A stretch of DNA of 46,833 nt from Siculibacillus lacustris. GTDB lineage: Bacteria > Pseudomonadota > Alphaproteobacteria > Rhizobiales > Ancalomicrobiaceae. Below, one piece after another: positions 18,353 through 26,658 of the stretch. The position numbers and the translations under genes were made by a program. The DNA is taken from positions 3,994-50,826 of the forward strand of contig NZ_SJFN01000033.1 of NCBI RefSeq assembly GCF_004328075.1, written 5' to 3'. The notes beneath the pieces were generated by a model. It did not search any database. It saw nothing but the letters and a program-made list of their open reading frames with translations, and was not told the origin of the DNA. The stretch's first letter is position 1. Each line of letters opens with the position of its first letter.

Positions 18353-20119
18353 ATGCCTTACCGCGCCCCCGAAGCCGACATCCTGTTCGCCCTCAAGCGC
18401 GCCGCCGGCCTCGACCGGGCGATGAAGGCCGGCGCCTTCGCCGAACTCGGCGACGGACTGCTCGAAGCGGTGATCGGCGAGGCCGGCAAATTCGCCACCG
18501 ACCGCATCGCGCCGCTGCTGCGGGTCGGCGACCGCGCCCATACGCCGATCGTCGACGGCCGCGTCACCATGCCGGCCGGCTGGACTGAGACCTATCGCGC
18601 CTGGGCCGAGGCCGGCTGGAACGCGCTCTCCGGACCCGAGGCCTTCGGCGGCCAGGACCTGCCGACGCTCTTGTCGGTCGCCACCTTCGAGATGTGGAAT
18701 TCCGGTTCGATGGCCTTCGCGATCGGTCCGACCCTGACCATCGGCGCGGTCGAAGCGCTGTTCAAACACGGCTCCGACGCTCTCAAGGCGACCTATCTCG
18801 CCAAGCTGGTCTCCGGCGAGTGGATGGGCACCATGAACCTGACCGAACCGCAGGCCGGCTCCGATCTCGCCGCACTCAAGGCCCGCGCCGAGCGCGCCGG
18901 CGACGGCACCTACCGGATCTTCGGCCAGAAGATCTTCATCACCTACGGCGACCACGAGATGACCGACAACATCGTCCATCTCGTCCTCGCCCGCCTGCCC
19001 GACGCCCCGGCCGGCACCCGCGGCATCTCTCTGTTCGTCGTCCCGAAATATCTGGTCAATCCCGACGGCAGCCTCGGCGCCCGCAACGATGTGGTCTGCG
19101 CCGGCATCGAATCGAAGCTCGGAATCAACGGCTCGCCGACCTGCACCATGGTCTACGGCGACGGTGGCGGCGCCATCGGCTGGCTGGTCGGCGAGGAGAA
19201 CAAGGGGCTGGCCTGCATGTTCACGATGATGAACAACGCCCGCCTCGCCGTCGGCATCCAGGGGGTCGCGGTCGCCGAGGCCGCCACCCAGCACGCCCTG
19301 GCCTACGCCGCCGAGCGCCGTCAGGCCCGCGCCCCCGGCTGGACCGGCGAGGGCATGAGCCCGATCGCGCTGCATCCCGACGTCCGCCGGATGCTGGCGA
19401 CCTCCAAGGCGCTGACCGCCGCCGCCCGAGCGATCTGCTATTCCTGCGCCATGGCCATCGACATGAGCCGCCGCAGCGAGGGCTCCGAGGCCGAACGCTG
19501 GGCCCAGCGCGCCGGTATCGTCACGCCGCTGGCCAAGGCCTTCTCCACCGACGTCGGCATCGACGTCGCCAATCTCGGCATCCAGGTGTTCGGCGGTATG
19601 GGCTTCATCGAGGAGTCTGGGGCTCCGCAGTTCCTGCGCGACGCCCGCATCGCCGCGATCTACGAGGGCACCAACGGCATCCAGGCGATCGATCTGGTCA
19701 CCCGCAAGCTGCCGCTCGCCCAAGGGGCGGCGGTCGCCGCGCTGATCGCCGAATGGCGCGCCGCCGCCGCCGCGACCGCCGATCTCCCCGGCTTCGGCGA
19801 GACGGCGCAACGCCTCGCCGCGGCGATCGACGACCTCGCCGCCACCGTCGCGTGGTTCGCGGCGCCCGGTCGCGATCCGGCCGAAGCGCTCGCCGGGGCG
19901 ACGCCGTTCCTGCGCCTGATGAGCCTCGTCGCCGGCGGCGCCTGGCTCGCCGGCGGTGCCGCCGAAGCCTCCACCGAGGGCGATGCCGACGCCGGTGCCC
20001 AGGTCGCGCTGGTGCGCTTCTTCGCTGAGAATCTGCTGGCCGAAACCGCCGCGCTGCGCGATCGGGTGGTCGCCGGCGCCCCGAGCACGCTGGCCGCCGC
20101 CGCCTTCCTCGACGCCTGA
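18353..20119 (+). CDS. Acyl-CoA dehydrogenase, long DmdC-like form
   Basis: A 588-residue FAD acyl-CoA dehydrogenase with an extra C-terminal helical region, the architecture of DmdC (3-methylmercaptopropionyl-CoA dehydrogenase) and its fatty-acid paralogues. Seen motifs: MNLTEPQAGSDLAALK, FITYGDHEMTDN, GIESKLGINGSPTCTM, and IYEGTNGIQAIDLVTRK carrying the catalytic Glu. It introduces the alpha-beta double bond in an acyl-CoA, passing electrons to ETF. A crotonase gene follows after 38 bp, so the two steps are probably co-expressed. Substrate cannot be read from sequence; paralogues of DmdC with other substrates are common. Confidence 0.92.
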   Translation: MPYRAPEADILFALKRAAGLDRAMKAGAFAELGDGLLEAVIGEAGKFATDRIAPLLRVGDRAHTPIVDGRVTMPAGWTETYRAWAEAGWNALSGPEAFGGQDLPTLLSVATFEMWNSGSMAFAIGPTLTIGAVEALFKHGSDALKATYLAKLVSGEWMGTMNLTEPQAGSDLAALKARAERAGDGTYRIFGQKIFITYGDHEMTDNIVHLVLARLPDAPAGTRGISLFVVPKYLVNPDGSLGARNDVVCAGIESKLGINGSPTCTMVYGDGGGAIGWLVGEENKGLACMFTMMNNARLAVGIQGVAVAEAATQHALAYAAERRQARAPGWTGEGMSPIALHPDVRRMLATSKALTAAARAICYSCAMAIDMSRRSEGSEAERWAQRAGIVTPLAKAFSTDVGIDVANLGIQVFGGMGFIEESGAPQFLRDARIAAIYEGTNGIQAIDLVTRKLPLAQGAAVAALIAEWRAAAAATADLPGFGETAQRLAAAIDDLAATVAWFAAPGRDPAEALAGATPFLRLMSLVAGGAWLAGGAAEASTEGDADAGAQVALVRFFAENLLAETAALRDRVVAGAPSTLAAAAFLDA

Positions 20120-20157
20120 CCCGAGCCCACCCCCGACGCCGACCCCGGAGACCTTCG

Positions 20158-20928
20158 ATGACCCAAGACCGTCCCCTCGTCGGCGTCACGCGCCGCGGCG
20201 CCGTCGCCGAGATCCGCATCGATCGGCCGGAGAAGAAGAACGCTCTGACCGCGCCGATGTATGCGGCGATCACCGCAGCGCTGATCGCCGGCGAGGCCGA
20301 TCCGGCCGTCGCCGTGCATCTCCTCTGCGGCTCGCCCGGGGCCTTCTCCGCCGGCAACGACGTCGAGGAGTTCCTCGGCTTCGCCCGCGAGGGCCGCCTC
20401 GGCGACGAGGTCGTCGCCTTCCTGGTGGCGCTGGCGAGCCTCGACAAGCCGCTGGTCTGCGCCGTCGACGGCCTCGCCGTCGGGGTCGGCACCACGCTCC
20501 TGTTCCACGCCGATCTGGTCTATGCCTCGGATCGCTCGGTGTTCCGCACGCCCTTCCTCGATCTCGGCCTGGTGCCCGAAGCCGCCTCCAGCCTGCTGGC
20601 GCCGCGGCTGATGGGCCATGCGGCGGCCTTCGAACTGCTGTGCCTCGGTGCGCCCTTCGATGCCCGCCGGGCGCTGGCGGTCGGGCTCGTCAACCGCATC
20701 GTCGCCGCCGACGACCTCGAACAGTTCGCCCGCGAGGCCGCCGACGCGCTCGCCGCCAAGCCGGCCGCGGCCTTGGCCGCCGCTCGCCGCCTGCTGCGCA
20801 GCGGATCGGTCACCACCCGCGCCGAGGTGCTCGCCCGCATCGATCTGGAAGCCGAGGAGTTCCGTCGCCGCCTGACCTCCGCCGAGGCCCAGGCGGCCTT
20901 CGCCGCCTTCATGGCCCGGCGGCGCTGA
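20158..20928 (+). CDS. Enoyl-CoA hydratase/isomerase family protein
   Basis: A 256-residue crotonase-fold protein. The oxyanion-hole region reads GAFSAGNDVEEFLGFA, and the catalytic loop is FRTPFLDLGLVPEAASSLLA, with one Glu in the position of the active-site acids. The first Glu of true hydratases is not obvious, so an isomerase-like role is also possible. It lies 38 bp after the DmdC-like dehydrogenase on the same strand, fitting beta-oxidation or methylthioacryloyl-CoA-type chemistry. It is convergent with a membrane-protein gene 9 bp away. Confidence 0.88.
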   Translation: MTQDRPLVGVTRRGAVAEIRIDRPEKKNALTAPMYAAITAALIAGEADPAVAVHLLCGSPGAFSAGNDVEEFLGFAREGRLGDEVVAFLVALASLDKPLVCAVDGLAVGVGTTLLFHADLVYASDRSVFRTPFLDLGLVPEAASSLLAPRLMGHAAAFELLCLGAPFDARRALAVGLVNRIVAADDLEQFAREAADALAAKPAAALAAARRLLRSGSVTTRAEVLARIDLEAEEFRRRLTSAEAQAAFAAFMARRR

Positions 20929-20937
20929 CGCCGCCGC

Positions 20938-21564
20938 TCAGCCGACCAGACGGAAATAGAGATCTTCGAGGTGATGGCCGTAGTCGCGGTCCTCGGGGCG
21001 GCCGTCGCCGCGCCGGTGCAGGATGTAGGGCCGATAGGTGCGGTAGATCCGCTTGACGTCGATCGAGATCGCCCGGGCGATGGTGTCCTCGTCGCAGCGG
21101 GCGGTGTCGAGACAGCGGGTGAACTCGTCGAAGGAGCCGATCAGCAGGTCGATCTTGTCGCCGAGCCGATGCTCGCGCACGAAGGCGACCAGCGAGGCGT
21201 CGCGTTCGGCGATCAGGCCGTCGCGCACACCGTCGTCGCCCTCCGCCTGGATCCGTCGCTGCAGATCGTCGATCTGGTCCCACCACGGTTTCATGTCGTC
21301 GGCGAGCTGGACATAGGCGACATGGGCGGGCGTGTCGACGAAACGGTCGACCAGATCCAGCGCCGTGCCGATGCGAGCGATGTCGGCGCTGCGCGGCAGC
21401 ACCACGAAATGCTGCCAGGCCCCCCAGGCCCAGCCGCCGAGTGCCACCACCACCACCGCGGCGATCCGCAGCACCCGGCCCGTGTCGAGCCGCGGCGCCG
21501 GCGGGGCGTCGGCATCGTCGAAGCTTCGGTCGTCGTCACGTACCGCCACCAGGGTCTCCCTCAT
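20938..21564 (-). CDS. Membrane-anchored protein of unknown function
   Basis: A 208-residue protein with a charged N-terminus (RETLVAVRDDDRSFDDADAP), one hydrophobic segment (about residues 33-50, VLRIAAVVVVALGGWAWG) and a large helical, probably periplasmic domain. That domain has two Cys (FTRCLDTARCDEDT) and ends HHLEDLYFRLVG. ATG 21564 overlaps the TGA of the upstream 61-residue gene (ATGA), which fixes the start; a longer open frame in this register covers that small gene and is not the start. I recognise no family. Coupling suggests the two act together at the membrane. Confidence 0.72.
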   Translation of the reverse strand: MRETLVAVRDDDRSFDDADAPPAPRLDTGRVLRIAAVVVVALGGWAWGAWQHFVVLPRSADIARIGTALDLVDRFVDTPAHVAYVQLADDMKPWWDQIDDLQRRIQAEGDDGVRDGLIAERDASLVAFVREHRLGDKIDLLIGSFDEFTRCLDTARCDEDTIARAISIDVKRIYRTYRPYILHRRGDGRPEDRDYGHHLEDLYFRLVG

Positions 21565-21746
21565 CGCGCCGGACGCGGTTTGGCGCAGCACGGACCGCCG
21601 CAGCACACGTCCTTCCACGGCGGCCGTTCGACCGGATGGGGCCGCGGCTGCGCGGCGAGCTGCGACAGCGTCGTCGAAACGATCAACAACACCGCCGCGA
21701 GGATCGCAACACATGGCAGAAGGAAGCGCAAGCGCTTGGTGATCAT
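21561..21746 (-). CDS. Small membrane/secreted protein with Cys pairs
   Basis: A 61-residue protein starting MITKRLRFLLPCVAILAAVL, a typical positive-then-hydrophobic signal anchor (about residues 7-28). The short tail carries a tight cysteine cluster, VCCGGPCCAKP, two CC pairs separated by GGP. Its TGA overlaps the ATG of the downstream membrane-protein gene. The cluster could bind metal or form disulfides. No family is recognised; the coupling argues that it is a real gene. Confidence 0.6.
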   Translation of the reverse strand: MITKRLRFLLPCVAILAAVLLIVSTTLSQLAAQPRPHPVERPPWKDVCCGGPCCAKPRPAR

Positions 21747-21790
21747 GGCTTTCCTGCTCCTGCTCGACGAACGGCGGAGAGTCTCGCCGC

Positions 21791-21824
21791 TTGACGGAAA
21801 CTGGCAGTTCGTGAACGTATACGT
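21791..21824 (+). promoter_or_regulatory. Palindromic operator in promoter of SDR gene
   Basis: ACGTATACGT (21815-21824) is a perfect 10-bp palindrome inside GTGAACGTATACGTAAAC. TTGACG (21791-21796) lies upstream as a -35 candidate; the -10 candidate CGTATA/TATACG overlaps the palindrome, giving a spacer of 19-21 bp. Long-spacer promoters with a palindrome over or beside the -10 are typical of MerR-family activators. The word resembles LiuR-type sites as I recall them. The regulator is inferred. Confidence 0.4.
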
Positions 21825-21857
21825 AAACTACCTGTCTTCGATTGTCCCACGATCAGG

Positions 21858-22754
21858 ATGAACGGCACCCGAATGGCCACACTCAACGGACGCACCCTCT
21901 TCATCACCGGCGCCAGCCGCGGCATCGGCCTCGCCATCGCGCTGCGCGCCGCCCGCGACGGCGCCCGCATCGCCATCGCCGCCAAGACCGATACGCCCCA
22001 TCTGCACCTGCCCGGCACCATCCACGAGGCCGCTGCGGCGATCCGCGCCGCCGGTGGCGAGGCGCTGCCGCTGGTCGTCGACGTCCGCGACGAAGAGTCG
22101 GTGGTGCGCGCGCTGGAGACCACCGTGGCGACCTTCGGCGGCCTCGACGCGGTCGTCAACAACGCCTCGGCGATCCGCCTCTCCGACAGCCGCACCACCG
22201 AGATGAAGCATTTCGACCTGATGATGGGGGTCAACACCCGCGGCACCTTCATGGTCACCAAACATGCGGTGCGCTTCCTCGAGACGTCCGACAATCCGCA
22301 CGTGCTGATGCTGTCGCCGCCGCTCGATCTGAAGGAGAAGTGGTTCGCCCCGCACACCGCCTATTCGATCGCCAAATACGGCATGAGCCTTTGCGTCCTC
22401 GGGCTCGCCGGCGAATTGCGCGCCGCCGGCATCGCCGTCAACGCCCTGTGGCCGCGCACCACCATCGCCACCTCGGCGATCCGCTTCGTGGTCGGCGAGA
22501 CCCTGATCCGCCACAGCCGCACGCCCGAGATCATGGCCGACGCCGCTCACGCGGTGTTGACCCAACCCGCGCGCGACTTCACCGGCAACTTCCTGATCGA
22601 CGACACCTTCCTGGCGTCGCTCGGCGAGACCGACTTCGACCGCTACCGGGTCGATCCGACCCGGGCGCTGGCCCCGGATTTCTTCGTTCCCGAAGACAGC
22701 GTACCGCCGGTCGATCTCGGCCCGGTGCCGGGCGCCGTGGCGCCGACGCCCTGA
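21858..22754 (+). CDS. SDR-family oxidoreductase (HSDL2-like)
   Basis: A 298-residue short-chain dehydrogenase/reductase. The cofactor motif is TGASRGIGLAIALRAARDGA, with AAKTD after strand 2. NNASAIR stands where NNAG usually is. The active-site Tyr and Lys are in YSIAKYGM, and the preceding SPPLDL block is typical of the HSDL2-like branch. This branch is often linked to lipid catabolism. Two starts are close (21858 and 21873); neither has a strong ribosome site. An operator-like palindrome lies 34 bp upstream, suggesting regulation with fatty-acid or branched-chain catabolism. Confidence 0.88.
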   Translation: MNGTRMATLNGRTLFITGASRGIGLAIALRAARDGARIAIAAKTDTPHLHLPGTIHEAAAAIRAAGGEALPLVVDVRDEESVVRALETTVATFGGLDAVVNNASAIRLSDSRTTEMKHFDLMMGVNTRGTFMVTKHAVRFLETSDNPHVLMLSPPLDLKEKWFAPHTAYSIAKYGMSLCVLGLAGELRAAGIAVNALWPRTTIATSAIRFVVGETLIRHSRTPEIMADAAHAVLTQPARDFTGNFLIDDTFLASLGETDFDRYRVDPTRALAPDFFVPEDSVPPVDLGPVPGAVAPTP

Positions 22755-22758
22755 GGCC

Positions 22759-23706
22759 TCAGCGGGCGCGGCGGGCGCGCAGGAAGGCCTCGAGTTCGGC
22801 GTCGCCGCCTTCCGAGAGCACGATGCGCGGCTTGGCGTAGAGATCGCCGCGGCCGCCGGTCTTGTTGGGCAGGCCCTTGCCCTTCAGCCGCAGGGCCCGC
22901 GCGCAGGTGGTGCCGGCCGGCAGGGTCAGTTCGACCACGCCGTCGAGGGTGGTCACCCGCACCCGGCCGCCCAGCGCCGCCTCGTCGAGGCTCACCGGCA
23001 CGTCGACCTCGAGATCGTGGCCGTCGACCTGGAACTGCGGATGGCGGCGGAACACCACGGTGACCAGCGCGTCGCCCGGCGTCGCGCCGGGCTGGCCCTG
23101 ACCCTTGAGGCGGATCTGCTGGCGATCGACCACGCCCTCGGGCAGTTGCACGTCGAGCGACCGCCCCGAGGGCAGTTCGACCCGCACCTTGGCGTGGGAC
23201 GCCACCTCTTCGAGGCTGACCGGCACCTGCACTTCGACGTCGTCGCCGCGCCCGCGCGTCTTGGCGCCCGCCGCTCCGGCGCCGGGGCCGGCGGCACCCG
23301 CGCCCATGCCTGGGCCGCGCCCGAACCCGGCGCGCCCGCCGCCGAAGGCCTGGCCGAGGATGTCGGTGAGAAAATCGTCGAAGGGCGGTTCGGCACCATG
23401 ACCGCCGCGCGGACCGCCGCGTCCGCCGCCGAACGGTCCGCCGCCGCGGAAGTCGAAGCCGCCGGGACCGGCCGAGAACTTCGGCTTGCCCTCGGCGTCG
23501 ATCTCGCCGCGGTCGAACTGGGCCCGCTTGCCCCCGTCGCCGAGGATCTCATAGGCCGAGTTCAGCTCCGCGAAGGCCTCCTTGGCCTTGGGATCGTTCC
23601 GATTCTGATCGGGATGGTGCTTCTTGGCCAACCGGCGGAAGGCCTTCTTGATCTCGTCGGCGCTCGCCGACCGGCCGACGCCGAGGACGTCGTAGGGATC
23701 GCGCAT
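22759..23706 (-). CDS. DnaJ-like co-chaperone (CbpA type)
   Basis: A 315-residue type II J-protein. The J-domain is at residues 1-70 with [18 protein letters not shown] carrying the HPD motif. A Gly/Phe-rich linker follows (about 80-150), including [19 protein letters not shown]. The C-terminal substrate-binding domains carry VPVSLEEVA and [14 protein letters not shown]. There is no zinc-finger cysteine block, which separates it from DnaJ proper. It would stimulate a DnaK ATPase. Start 23706 has GAGGAG 6 nt upstream; a slightly longer frame exists but lacks a better site. Confidence 0.92.
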   Translation of the reverse strand: MRDPYDVLGVGRSASADEIKKAFRRLAKKHHPDQNRNDPKAKEAFAELNSAYEILGDGGKRAQFDRGEIDAEGKPKFSAGPGGFDFRGGGPFGGGRGGPRGGHGAEPPFDDFLTDILGQAFGGGRAGFGRGPGMGAGAAGPGAGAAGAKTRGRGDDVEVQVPVSLEEVASHAKVRVELPSGRSLDVQLPEGVVDRQQIRLKGQGQPGATPGDALVTVVFRRHPQFQVDGHDLEVDVPVSLDEAALGGRVRVTTLDGVVELTLPAGTTCARALRLKGKGLPNKTGGRGDLYAKPRIVLSEGGDAELEAFLRARRAR

Positions 23707-23780
23707 CGTCAACTCCTCGTGGGCCATGACCATGGCCGCGCGGCCGGCGACCGGGGGCGAAGAACCCGATCGGCGACCGT

Positions 23781-23807
23781 CGAAATTTCGTCACCCCCAC
23801 ATGTGGG
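23781..23807. promoter_or_regulatory. Two adjacent perfect palindromes upstream of the DnaJ-like gene
   Basis: CGAAATTTCG (23781-23790) and CCCACATGTGGG (23796-23807) are perfect 10-bp and 12-bp palindromes separated by 5 bp. They lie about 75-100 bp upstream of the minus-strand DnaJ-like start and 55-80 bp past the minus-strand lipoprotein stop. They could be an operator or the remains of a terminator. No T-run follows. Confidence 0.35.
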
Positions 23808-23861
23808 ACGGTTCGCCGGCGAAAACCAGAGGAATGTCGCTCAGCTCCCGTCGCGGCGCGT

Positions 23862-24374
23862 TCACCCGGCCGGTGTCGCGTCGGCGGGATCGAAGCGCAC
23901 CAGGTCCCAGGGGCCGACGTAGCCCTGACAGGCGCGCCCGGAATAGAGCCGCACGCCGCCGATCGTCGCCACCGTCGCCTGGAAGTCGCGGCAGGCGGCG
24001 CCGTTGCGCGCCCGCCCGGCGACCAGGCCGGAGATCGTCCCGGAATTGCCGGTGGCCGGATTGTGCCAGGCCAGGGGGGCGGTCGGGGAGGGCGCGGTCG
24101 CCGAGCGCTCGACGGTGCGGCGGATCACCTCGCCGTCGCTGTCGGCCGCGGGGTTGGCCGGCTTCGGCTTGGGGATCGCTCCGGTGATGTCTTCGGCCGG
24201 CGGCGCGGCCGGCGGGGTCGAGGTCCAGGCCGACAACGGCATCATCACGCCGCAGCCGCCGAGGCCCGAGGCGAGGAGGACGACGCCGAGCGTCGACGCA
24301 AGGCGCCCTTGCGCCGGTCGCGGCTGGCGCGACGGGCCGTGCGGCCTGTAGGATGGCGTACCGAGACCGGCCAA
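23862..24374 (-). CDS. Surface-antigen lipoprotein (RT0821/Lpp0805-like)
   Basis: A 170-residue predicted outer-membrane lipoprotein. A basic n-region ([15 protein letters not shown]) and hydrophobic core ([17 protein letters not shown]) form a lipobox with Cys at about residue 41. The C-terminal domain has the alphaproteobacterial surface-antigen pattern: [30 protein letters not shown] and [11 protein letters not shown] 24374 is chosen because GGAG lies 7 nt upstream, and no other start codon exists between it and the lipobox Cys. Only 19 bp separate it from the divergent pdxH start, so its promoter must lie inside pdxH. Confidence 0.78.
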   Translation of the reverse strand: MAGLGTPSYRPHGPSRQPRPAQGRLASTLGVVLLASGLGGCGVMMPLSAWTSTPPAAPPAEDITGAIPKPKPANPAADSDGEVIRRTVERSATAPSPTAPLAWHNPATGNSGTISGLVAGRARNGAACRDFQATVATIGGVRLYSGRACQGYVGPWDLVRFDPADATPAG

Positions 24375-24393
24375 GGGGACACTCCAAAACACG

Positions 24394-25035
24394 ATGACCG
24401 ACCGACCCACAGACGATCCGCGATCTGCGTTAACGTTGGGTGACTTTTCTGCGGCGGAAGAACCGGTTCGCCTGTTCGCCACCTGGCTGAAAGACGCCGA
24501 AGCCAAGGAGATCAACGATCCCAACGGCATGGCCCTGGCGACCGTCGATGCCGAGGGCTTCCCCGACGTTCGTATGGTGCTGCTCAAGGGCTTCGACGCC
24601 GCGGGCTTCGTGTTCTACACGAACTACGAGAGCAAGAAGGGCGCCGAGCTGCTGGCCACCCGCAAGGCGGCGCTGCTGTTCCATTGGAAGTCGCTGCGCC
24701 GGCAGGTGCGGGTGCGCGGTCCGGTCGAACTCGTCACCGAAGCCGAGGCCGACGCCTATTTCGCCACGCGCTCGCGCACCAGCCGCATCGGCGCCTGGGC
24801 CTCGCGCCAGTCGCGGCCGCTGGAGAGCCGCTTCGCGCTGGAGAAGGCGGTCGCCGAATACGGCCTGAAGTTCGGCTTCGGCGAAGTGCCGCGCCCGCCC
24901 CACTGGTCGGGCTTCCGGGTGGTGCCGCGCGCCATCGAGTTCTGGCACGACGGCGCCTTCCGCCTCCACGACCGCATCGAATTCACCCGGGCCGCCCCCG
25001 ATGCGCCCTGGGACAAGGTCCGGCTCTACCCGTGA
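24394..25035 (+). CDS. pdxH: Pyridoxamine 5'-phosphate oxidase
   Basis: A 213-residue FMN enzyme that oxidises PNP or PMP to pyridoxal 5'-phosphate, the last step of vitamin B6 synthesis and salvage. Seen motifs: [20 protein letters not shown] at the FMN site, [30 protein letters not shown], and the C-terminal [18 protein letters not shown] with FRLHDR and terminal RLYP. Length and both ends are standard. It is divergent from the surface lipoprotein. Confidence 0.96.
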   Translation: MTDRPTDDPRSALTLGDFSAAEEPVRLFATWLKDAEAKEINDPNGMALATVDAEGFPDVRMVLLKGFDAAGFVFYTNYESKKGAELLATRKAALLFHWKSLRRQVRVRGPVELVTEAEADAYFATRSRTSRIGAWASRQSRPLESRFALEKAVAEYGLKFGFGEVPRPPHWSGFRVVPRAIEFWHDGAFRLHDRIEFTRAAPDAPWDKVRLYP

Positions 25036-25047
25036 CCGGCGTTGCGG

Positions 25048-26016
25048 TCACAGCCAGCGCCGCCACTTGAACACCGTGAAGGTGGTCGCCACCGAGGCGA
25101 CCATCAGGCCGAGGGCCATCGGATAGCCCCAGGTCCAGTCGAGCTCCGGCATGGCGTGGAAATTCATGCCGTAGATCGAGGCGATCAGGGTCGGCGGCAT
25201 GAACACCACGGCGAGGATCGAGAAGATCTTGACGATGGTGTTCTGCTCGAGCGCCACCAGACCGAGGGTCGCCGACAGCAGGAAGTTGACCTTCGAGTCG
25301 AGCGACTTGGCGTGATCGGCGAGCGAGCGTGCGTCGTGGCCGAGGGTGGCGAGCCGGGCGAGCCCGTCGCGATCGAGGCGATCGTTGCCGTTGGCTTCGC
25401 CGAGGAAGTGGAACAGCCGCGCCAGCGAGACGATCGAATCCTCGTAGCGAGCGACCGCACCGCCGAGCCGACCGATGTTGGTCAGGGCCGTCTCCAGGTC
25501 TTTCTCGCGCTGGCCGCGCGGCCGAAACACCGCGGTCGACAAATGGTCGATGTCGGCGGCGATCCGCTCGAGCCCGTCGGCGACCCGGTCGATGATCGTC
25601 TCGAGCAGCCCGATCAGGATCGATCGCCCGTCGACCAGTTCGGCCCCCGGCCGTTCGGCCCGCGCCCGGAAGATCTCGAAGGAGCGCGGCCGGTCGTAGC
25701 GCACCGTCGCCAGCCGGTCGCCGAGCAGAATGAAGGTCACCGGCGTCGACCGCGGCGTCTCGGTTTCCGACTGGACCGGGATCAGGGCGGTCATGAACAG
25801 CGCCCCGTCCTCGACGTAGAGCCGGCTCGACGCCTCGATCTCCTGCATTTCGTCGCGGGTCGGGATCGACACCCCGAGCATCGCCTCGGCCTGACGATCT
25901 TCCTCGGGCGTCGGCTCGAGCAGGTCGAACCACACCGCGCGGCAGTCCGGCGGTGGCGTCGCCGCCAGCATCGAGGTCACCAGATGGGCGTCGCTGAGGC
26001 CGTAGATGGTGAGCAT
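25048..26016 (-). CDS. CorA-family divalent cation transporter
   Basis: A 322-residue CorA-type channel/transporter. A large cytoplasmic N-terminal domain (residues 1-255) is followed by two C-terminal transmembrane helices. The signature YGMNFHAMPELDW lies between them, containing the invariant GMN selectivity motif. The helix ends in FKWRRWL, the usual basic tail. Substrate is Mg, Co or Zn; the ZntB-like branch cannot be excluded. Start 26016 gives MLTIYGLSDAHLV; the longer frame upstream is Arg-rich. It is convergent with pdxH, 12 bp away. Confidence 0.93.
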   Translation of the reverse strand: MLTIYGLSDAHLVTSMLAATPPPDCRAVWFDLLEPTPEEDRQAEAMLGVSIPTRDEMQEIEASSRLYVEDGALFMTALIPVQSETETPRSTPVTFILLGDRLATVRYDRPRSFEIFRARAERPGAELVDGRSILIGLLETIIDRVADGLERIAADIDHLSTAVFRPRGQREKDLETALTNIGRLGGAVARYEDSIVSLARLFHFLGEANGNDRLDRDGLARLATLGHDARSLADHAKSLDSKVNFLLSATLGLVALEQNTIVKIFSILAVVFMPPTLIASIYGMNFHAMPELDWTWGYPMALGLMVASVATTFTVFKWRRWL

Positions 26017-26215
26017 GGCGGATCCGGTGGCCGGTCGGGGCGTCGCACCGAAGGGGACGGCCCTGTCGCCCCTCGGTCGACTTGGATAGCCTGCCCGCCG
26101 GCCGCGGTCCACCGCCGTGGCGAGCGGCAGGCCGCGAATCGACGACGCCGCGAATCGGCCGATTCGCGGCGCCTTCTTCAATCATCGGTTCGCGGCAGGT
26201 CCGACCGTGTCGAAC

Positions 26216-26389
26216 TCAGTTCCACTGTTCCGTCGGCGCCTTGACCTTCGGCCCCTTGGCGGCGGCACAGGCGGCCGACAGGGCGGAGATGCCGATCGAC
26301 TTGTACTGGCAGTCGAGCATATCGGCGGGTTGGGCCTGCGGATGGGCTTCCTGGGTGAACTGCTTGGGAGTGCTCTTCTCGTTGGACAT
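26216..26389 (-). CDS. Small soluble protein of unknown function
   Basis: A 57-residue hydrophilic protein starting MSNEKSTPKQFTQEAHPQAQ, with two Cys (LDCQYKS and SAACAAAK) about 17 residues apart and a Lys-rich C-terminus ending APTEQWN. ATG 26389 has a GAGG ribosome site 6 nt upstream, which supports translation. It stands alone between corA and a metallophosphoesterase gene, all on the minus strand. No family recognised. Confidence 0.55.
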   Translation of the reverse strand: MSNEKSTPKQFTQEAHPQAQPADMLDCQYKSIGISALSAACAAAKGPKVKAPTEQWN

Positions 26390-26658
26390 CGTCGACCTCG
26401 AACCGGAAACTTGCTCCCGGCGGGATCCGTCCCGGCCCGTCCGGCCGAGGCTCCCGCGGGAGTGAGGCGTCGTCTCGGCGCCTCGCGTGCGACTTTGGGG
26501 CGGTGAATGTGGCGGGTCCGTGTCCGGCCGTGGCGGTGACCGGACGACCGTTCGGATCACCTTCGATCCCCTCGTCGCTCGATCTCGGAGTCTGCGGCCG
26601 AAGTATTAAAAAAGAAATGCGGACTATTACAGTCGACAGGCAGTATCGCCATGCGAAT

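Noticed and set aside
17141-19810. An 889-codon open frame on the minus strand
   Set aside because: Only the last 333 codons (Sua5-type enzyme) are real. The upstream part is antisense to the acyl-CoA dehydrogenase.
26608-26634. Possible terminator after the metallophosphoesterase on the minus strand
   Set aside because: The stem GACT/AGTC is only 4 bp and the T-run is 8 bp away; too weak to call. The rest of the 26390-26658 gap holds nothing else clear.
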